From Rehmannia glutinosa (taxonomy: Eukaryota > Streptophyta > Magnoliopsida > Lamiales > Orobanchaceae), in the NCBI GenBank assembly GCA_016081115.2, contig CM071924.1:95122616-95186615 (forward strand): a stretch of 64,000 nucleotides of DNA. Direction: 5' to 3'. A model generated the notes under the pieces. It did no database searches. It was not told where the DNA came from and saw only the letters and a list, made by a program, of their open reading frames with translations. A program made the translations under genes and the position numbers. The number at the start of each line of letters is the position of its first letter. The stretch's first letter is position 1. Below, in pieces: positions 58,001 to 64,000 of the stretch.

Positions 58001-59139
58001 AAGAATTTAAGTTGGATTGAGGAGTGAAATTTCTTACCTTAAGAAAGGGGGTGTTCGAATTTTTGGGTTTTAGTGGTAAGATTGTTTGTTTGGTTTAGAT
58101 GTTTGAAGAAAGGAAGTATGTTTGATGTTAGGAAGAAGATGTTCTTGGAGTTATGAAGATGGGTTTGAATATGTGAAGGACTTGTGTTTGAATATTTGAA
58201 GATATGAAGAAGTGGTACTTGAAGATATGAAGAACTTATGTTGAAGATTTGAAGATGTGAAGAGTTGGTGTTTGAAGGTTTGAAGATATGAATGGATTTT
58301 GTTTGAATGTTTGAAGATGTGAATGAATCTTAGAGAGAGGTTAGAGAGAAGGAGGAGAATTAGCTTGAGAGATGAAGGTGTTGGGTGAAAAATGAAATTG
58401 TTTTGTTAAATTTTGGCCTAATGGCCGTCCACTTTGGGGAAGAGAGGGGAAGAAATTTTTTGATTAATTTGTCTCTTGCATGGAGACAAAAGGTGAGTCA
58501 AGGTATGGGTCAAATTGGAATGTTGAGAGGAATAAGAAGAATGTTGGGAAGAATAGGATATGTTGGGGAATTTAATGATATAAAATTGATGTATAAGATA
58601 ATGTATATAATGTTTGAATTAATGGTATAATTATACACAAGATGACTAATATAAGGTGTAGGTGTACAAGAGTTGGATGATATTTTTACTCCAATTCATC
58701 ACCAATGCCGTCCACTATAAGGGTATTATGGTAATTCCATATTTTTTTTTGTCCCAAATTTGATGATAATAGATGAAATATATCAATCTCCAAAATATTT
58801 AGTGATTTCCTTGATCACTTGTAAGTCTCATGATCACTTAATCTAAATCAAATTCTTAATTCTATAAGGTAAAAGTCTCTAAAATAAATAGTCTCTTAAA
58901 ATTCTAAGGTGACTAATAAATACAAAAAAAAAATAGTAATAATGATCAATCAAGTGATCATAAATGAGGAATATAATTAATAAATATCATGATCACAAGT
59001 AATTAAATAAAATGAAATAAAATGCAAAATGTATATATTATTAATAATTATCCGTCAAAATGACGCGGTAAAATAGTCGATCAAAAGTATAAACGACAAT
59101 AAGGATCAATTATAAGTTCGGAAAAATCGGGGCTTCACA
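55031..59139 (-). repeat. 3' LTR of Tekay element 2
   Basis: From about 55540 to the end it is a close match to the LTR starting at 62337, as far as that is visible (up to 64000, which corresponds to about 56620). The first 500 bp is a patchwork of LTR pieces out of order. Ends GGGGCTTCACA at 59139, followed by the purine-rich (minus strand) tract. Confidence 0.75.
58085..58335 (+). repeat. GAAGATATGAA-type tandem repeats in LTR
   Basis: Words GTTTGAAGATATGAA and GAAGATGTGAA recur about ten times at 20-40 bp spacing. Confidence 0.7.
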
Positions 59140-59154
59140 TCCTCCCTCCTTAAA
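59140..59154 (-). other. Polypurine tract of Tekay element 2
   Basis: On the minus strand TTAAGGAGGGAGGA directly before the LTR TG. Confidence 0.7.
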
Positions 59155-59165
59155 AGAATTTGGTC

Positions 59166-60013
59166 CCCAAATTCTCTTCAGAATAGTTCTGGATATTGAT
59201 TCCTTATGTCTTCTTCCATTTCCCACGTTGCGTCTTAGTCTCGGTTGTGGTTCTGCCACACCACTTTAACCATCGGGATCTCTCTCTTACGTAAATGTCG
59301 TATCTGCTGATCAATGATCCGGATCGGCCTCTCGGTGTAGGATAGATTTCCCATTAGAGGAGGAGTATCACGAGTGATGATATGTTCGGGATCTGTTTGA
59401 TACTTCTTCAATCTTGATACGTGGAATACATCGTGCATTCCCGCATATGGTGCTGGAAACTCGAGTTGATAGGCTAACTTCCCGATTCTCTGTAAAATCT
59501 TGTAAGGTCCAACATATCTCGGACTCAACTTGCCTCATTTCTTCGGGTTGATTAATCCTTTCCGTGGTGAGAGTCTGAGAAATACTTCATCTCCGACTTC
59601 AAATTCCAAATCCTTTCTTCTTTTGTCCGCATAACTCTTTTGGCGGCTCTGAGCTATGCGAATCCACTCCTTGATCAGCTTGACCTTCTCCATGGCCTCC
59701 TGAACTAAGTCGACCTTTGGAATCGAGGGCGACTTTCGTTTCTCTTTCGGAGTCCATTGGTCATCAATCTCCCAGTGTAGTGGGGATCTACATTTTCGCC
59801 CATATAATGCCTCGTAGGGTGCCATCCCAATCATGGCCTGATAACTATTATTGTAGGCGAACTCAGCTAATGGTAAGCGTGAATCCCAACTTCCTTGGAA
59901 ATCCAACGTGCAGGCTCGCAGTATATCTTCTAGGGTTTGAATTGTTTGCTCAGCATGTCCATCAGTTTGTGGATGTGATGTTGTGCTGAAACTTAGCGAG
60001 GTACCCAATTCCT
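59166..60013 (-). pseudogene. Tekay 2 integrase C-terminal half and chromodomain
   Basis: Starts abruptly at about 60013 within GTSLSFSTTSHPQTDG, keeping the catalytic Glu of the HAEQTIQ segment but lacking the zinc finger and both Asp. The open frame runs to 59535 (PRKGLINPKK), then after a stop to 59528-59235 (SPRYVGPYKILQRIGKLAYQ, HDVFHVSRLKKYQTDPEH, PIRIIDQQIRHLRKRE, VKVVWQNHNRD). A TAA follows in the chromodomain, with the remaining residues in frame to about 59166. Confidence 0.85.
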
Positions 60014-61335
60014 CAATTTCAAAACTTAGGTGGCCTAGAGGTGCTTATATTCGATCCAAATTTTCGTCAGCCAATTTCCAATAATCATTCTGCAAAAATA
60101 TCTCTTAATAACCTTAGTGGTACTCAAAATTTCTTGTCAACGCCTTGTAATAGACCTATTCATAGTACCCTATTCATGTGATCCGTAACATTGGCACCAC
60201 TATTCGATTATCACTTAACCAATCATTTCTATTCCACATACCGTTCTAATGTACTATTCCCACAATTATTAGTTCAAAACATAAGTCTTATAATTCATAT
60301 CCCGAATATATCCTTGCTTGTCACAGCTAGTCAATACTTCATTTACCCAAGAAAATGATACTCATTATAATAGAGTCGATTTAACTAAATAGTAGACACC
60401 TACTCATATCGGGGTATATTTCCTCGAACAATCGGTAGTAGATTTCATCGCTAAAAGTGCAAGATCAACCCATAATCTCCACCCATCAACATATAATAGT
60501 CAAGACCTCAGTAATCATTTAATAAGTTATTTCCAAAGTTGTAATCATATGAGTCGCTCCTTCTAAAATCTTGATAGCAATCTCAATTTCCCATAATCAT
60601 AAGGTCCTTGATTATTCCAGATAAATGTGCACATCTCATATACTTTATATAGAATACTATTATCCGTCTCCTCCGAAATTAATCAATACTTAATACTCAA
60701 TAACTAAGTCAAAATCAATCAAATTCATATATCATGTGAGTGCCTAGATCACCATAATATTCCCAATACTCACAGATAATCATTATCCCAAATTTAATTC
60801 ACAAATGAGATATCATAACTTAAAAAAATATATAGTGACAATATCCAGTTGAGACCCTATAATCGTTATATCCTTGACGTATCTTATCCACGATACCAAA
60901 CAACAAGTCAAATTTGCTTATTTAAGCTCGTAGAAGTATTTAGAACGAATAACACAATGGCACATCATCGGTAAATCATACCTAGTAATTCCCACCCAAT
61001 CATTCTCTAAAGTAATATCATTAGGCATCTAACTTCTATAATATATCATATGACCCGATTATATACTGTCAAGTGATAACCTTTTATCCTTCAAGTCTCA
61101 TCATAATGGGCATTATAGCCTTCAAATCAAGAAGTTTCTAAATCACCTACATCCAAAATGAGGTATATTCATTAATGTAAAATTTGAATACACCCATGAA
61201 GTACAACACTAGTAATACCGAGTCAAAGATACATCTGAACCAAAATACAACTGAATCTAATATAATAGAAAGCAAGGTACATCCTGGTGGAAAAGTGTTT
61301 ACAATAACGAAAGCACAAACTGACAATCAAGCTAG
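60014..61335 (-). repeat. Non-coding spacer of Tekay element 2
   Basis: No ORF. 60850-61280 matches 43701-44100 in the first element. It replaces most of gag-pol. Confidence 0.65.
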
Positions 61336-62037
61336 CTAATCAGTAAGATCGCCATCATCGTCACTAGCTGCTACGTCCATAATTGGCCTGGTCAGGCTGA
61401 GGTGGCGCCTTGACCTCGGGTAATCCACAAAGTCCAACCACTGCTCGAATCCCTGAGCCTCATCGAGTGGAGCAGCCTCGAGTGCCTCCGGCTCTCCAAT
61501 GTCGACTGGATCCTCCTCGGGATCCTCCTCGGCATCAGGTACAGGCTCCGCCTCGGGCGGTGGCAATGGCTGAGCATTAGCTGCTAGAGCAACCTCTAGT
61601 GCGGCGTCTCTCTGAGCTAGGGCCTGTGTAAGGTCCTCTATGATTGTCATCCGCTTGATGAGGGTCTCCTCCAAGCGCTCGACGGTGCCACGGGATAGGC
61701 GGGCGTCAATCTCCCATTTCTGGCGGCCGTCACTTGTCCTCTTCATCTTTTCCCGCATGTTTTCCAGGCGCTCCTGGATACTCTGTATTTGGTCCTCCCG
61801 CGCTCTTATGGTATTATCACGGTCCTTGATGACAGTGGTCAGCTCGTTCTTCTCATCTTGGCTCATCGCCAAGCGCTGAGTCAGGTCCCTATTACGTTGG
61901 CGCTCCTGGGCTAGTTCTGTGGTCGCGCGTTCACTTTCCTGGTGCCAATGAATCATCAGTGCCCGGTAATATTCCCGCTCAGCACGGGCATGGAATACAT
62001 CCCACCATGTAGGCGGCATTGGCTCCATCCTGATCAA
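61336..62037 (-). CDS. Intact coiled-coil ORF in the Tekay 2 leader
   Basis: 233 codons without a break, the longest intact internal ORF of this element. It starts with MEPMPPTWWDVFHARAERE a few residues in, then a long coiled coil (residues about 35-150, e.g. RERATTELAQERQRNRDL-like heptads). An acidic Pro/Glu-rich stretch (PEAEPVPDAEEDPEEDPVD) and a short tail ending ASDDDGDLTD follow. It lies 280 bp downstream of the primer site, where gag is normally found, but has no zinc knuckle or clear capsid domain. Much higher GC content than its flanks. It could be a divergent or truncated Gag, or an accessory protein; I cannot assign a function. Confidence 0.6.
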   Translation of the reverse strand: MIRMEPMPPTWWDVFHARAEREYYRALMIHWHQESERATTELAQERQRNRDLTQRLAMSQDEKNELTTVIKDRDNTIRAREDQIQSIQERLENMREKMKRTSDGRQKWEIDARLSRGTVERLEETLIKRMTIIEDLTQALAQRDAALEVALAANAQPLPPPEAEPVPDAEEDPEEDPVDIGEPEALEAAPLDEAQGFEQWLDFVDYPRSRRHLSLTRPIMDVAASDDDGDLTD

Positions 62038-62313
62038 ACAAAACTAAGGCGGATCGGTCCAAGGTAGAGGAAAGATAAGAAGAGAATAACGAAGAACGAA
62101 TAAGGGAAATCAGTCAAGAATCAACTAAGTCAAAACAAGTATGACTATGAAATCTCAAAGTATGCGTTCTAACTAAGTTCAAACATCAATAAGGCGGTTC
62201 TATGCCAATTTGAAATCGATTTCACACTTAATTGGTCAAGTCGCGGTACTACCCAAAACACAGACCGAGGGTCCTATCCTGGGTCAGCTCGGTGTAAGTT
62301 TCCATCTTACTAG

Positions 62314-62329
62314 CCGAGCTCTGAAACCA
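62314..62329 (-). other. Primer-binding site of Tekay element 2
   Basis: Minus strand TGGTTTCAGAGCTCGG, 7 bp after the LTR end; like the Met-type TGGTATCAGAGC. Confidence 0.7.
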
Positions 62330-62336
62330 CTCTCAC

Positions 62337-64000
62337 TGTCACGCCCCAAACGGGACGCGACGAACGATCCACAACTTAAATACAATAACCAATAGTCCAG
62401 ACAAATATCAACGAGAACCCAATGAGACAGAGTCTAAATAGCAGCGGAATTAAATAACAGATACAAATTATAACTTAAAGTCTACAATCCATCATCCAAA
62501 TTACAACCCGAAAATCAACAAAATATAACAACTTAAAGTCAAAGGGTCCTACGCCCTTCAATTACAAACTGGAATGGAACGAAATACAAAAGTTCGACAA
62601 CAACATAAGAAAATAGTCCAATCAACAACAAGAAGTAGTAAATCCAACAAGCGTAGTACAAGGTCTCAATCCAGAGCCGGTTCAGCATCTCCAACGAAAT
62701 CCTCATCTAAGGTTAGAAAACAGGTGGGGATGAGACAAAAATCTTAGTGGATGGGGTGATGGGTAATGCGAGTGTGGCGCAATATAGTTAATGTGAGAAA
62801 ACAGTTATATGAAAATGCGTGAGTATGATGCATGAATTCACACACAGTTCGCAAGCGTCGTGATAAAATATTTAAATAATATATTTATACAGTTCATGGT
62901 CACATAGGCACTATGTGATTCAGTTAAGACAGGTAGGATTGCGTACGGAAGTGTAACGCCAATCCCATGCAAGGCAAATAATGGTTGCGTACGGATTTGT
63001 AGTGCCAACCAATGCAAAACAGGTAGCGGTTGCGTACGAAAATGTAACGCCAACCAAAACGGGTCCGATAACTCCCGAATCGTGTGGATCGACAGCGATT
63101 CCTTCGTTCTTCCTTGTAACTCCCACCAAGGTATGGTCCAAGACCGACACCTTATCGCTCCGTAGGCAAAGACAAAATCCATAGTGGAGCTTGCAAGGCT
63201 CGGATCCGTCATAATCATGATTATACCTCAGGTACTACGACCCGCTTCCCTTGGACAAACTCCGTCCCTCAATTGCGGGATTAGGACGATGGGGCCGGAA
63301 GAGTGGAATAGCAGCCGAGCTGCCCGGTTCCATCCCCAACGTATCCATTCGTCGTGAGCTCGACACACCAAGTTGACTCAGCAGAAAGTAATTACAAATA
63401 CAGCGATCAACCAGCAATGAGTATTATTGATTGAGGAAGCGATTCGGGAAAATTTTTGAAAAACGCGAGTGGCAATTATGGCGTTGGTGGAGTATTTGGA
63501 TGAAGATGATCATAGGAAGGATAAGCAATCTTCGATATCTTGAAAGATTAGGTGGAACATGAGTCCCGTTATAGATTCAAAATCGCAAGGCGAGGAAGTT
63601 GCTCCGCGATCGTTATTAATCGGTCAAATTGATCCGATAAGTCAAGGGTTTTTGGGAAAGTAAAATACTTTAATTAACTCTCCAAGTCAGAGGGTCCAGG
63701 GCTATTTTAGTAAAAGAGAAAATAATTTGAGTTAGGTCCTTTATAAAAGAAAAATTGTAATTTAGCCCCATTTTGTAAAAACTAACACTTTTGGGGTTAA
63801 AAATTGAATAAATAAATATCCCGACCTTGAAACATTAAGAGGTCAGTTAATAAATTCTCCAAATTGTCCAGAGATTCAGGTTTTTAAAATTTTGAAGTCG
63901 AGATTTTGTAAAATTCTCACATTGGCCCCAAATTTGTAAAAATTGCCAATTCGGACCTTAAGTTTTAAAAATTCGGAACTCACAAAACGGAAGGGCTTTT
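62337..64000 (-). repeat. 5' LTR of Tekay element 2, cut by window end
   Basis: Begins (plus strand) TGTCACGCCCCAAACGGG. 63420-63980 is nearly identical to 56040-56600, so the two LTRs are a young pair. Confidence 0.88.

Larger units (their letters stand above)
55031..64000 (-). mobile_element. Tekay-type element 2, leaves window on the right
   Basis: Minus orientation: 5' LTR from 62337 to beyond 64000, primer site, a coiled-coil ORF, a non-coding spacer, a truncated integrase with chromodomain, polypurine tract and 3' LTR ending near 55031. Gag, protease, RT and RNase H are absent. Confidence 0.8.

Overview
The window looks like repeat-rich nuclear DNA of a eudicot plant. It is AT-rich and has spliced genes with GT/GC-AG introns. 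Most of it is transposable elements: Ty3/Gypsy elements of the Tat and Tekay types, Ty1/Copia elements, a Helitron and several hAT-like MITEs. I find one host gene, a degraded D27-like (beta-carotene isomerase family) gene, and one fragment of plastid DNA. I see no rRNA, tRNA, CRISPR or bacterial features. All assignments come from reading the sequence and the translations; no database search was run.

Left block (1-20640). A hAT-like MITE (374-962) sits beside a Tat-lineage Gypsy element (986-18973, 5-bp target duplication TATAT). The Tat element has gag, protease, two RNase H domains and integrase, but its reverse transcriptase core is gone. In its place is a perfect 109-bp inverted repeat (11755-11863 / 11997-12105). 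Downstream lie a 30-bp tandem array and an antisense, spliced accessory gene of the putative gypsy-type transposon family with its own TATA box. Nested in the Tat gag, with TSD TGGCC, is a 7.9-kb Copia-type element (2806-10713). It has 1.5-kb LTRs, a Gag-like ORF and a second ORF resembling the putative plant transposon protein family, but no recognisable pol. Each of its LTRs carries seven small hairpins with nearly the same 5-nt loop and covarying stems. A second hAT MITE (19040-19385) and an unclassified 754-bp insertion with a 12-bp TSD follow.

Middle block (20641-35130). A minus-strand Helitron of about 12.5 kb (33118 down to 20641) has a TC 5' end, a 3' hairpin and a terminal CTAG. It encodes an RPA1-like single-strand-binding protein and a Rep/Pif1-type helicase, both decayed. 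A foldback element with about 70-bp inverted ends and three 115-bp tandem units follows.

Right block (35131-64000). The D27-like gene spans 35209-47259 on the plus strand in seven exons (765 nt once an 8-bp insertion is discounted, exactly 255 codons). Exon 3 has an 8-bp frameshifting duplication and exon 6 an in-frame TAA. Intron 2 uses a GC donor. Intron 4 is 8.1 kb because a minus-strand Tekay-type chromovirus (37669-44554, TSD AAAAT) is inserted there. Downstream are a Copia gag relic, an inverted-repeat structure around an LTR-like segment with a plastid rps3 fragment in one arm, and a pile-up of related Tekay-type LTRs. The last belongs to a second minus-strand element that leaves the window on the right.

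Frameshifts are frequent in every element. Whether they are decay or assembly error cannot be told from the sequence alone.
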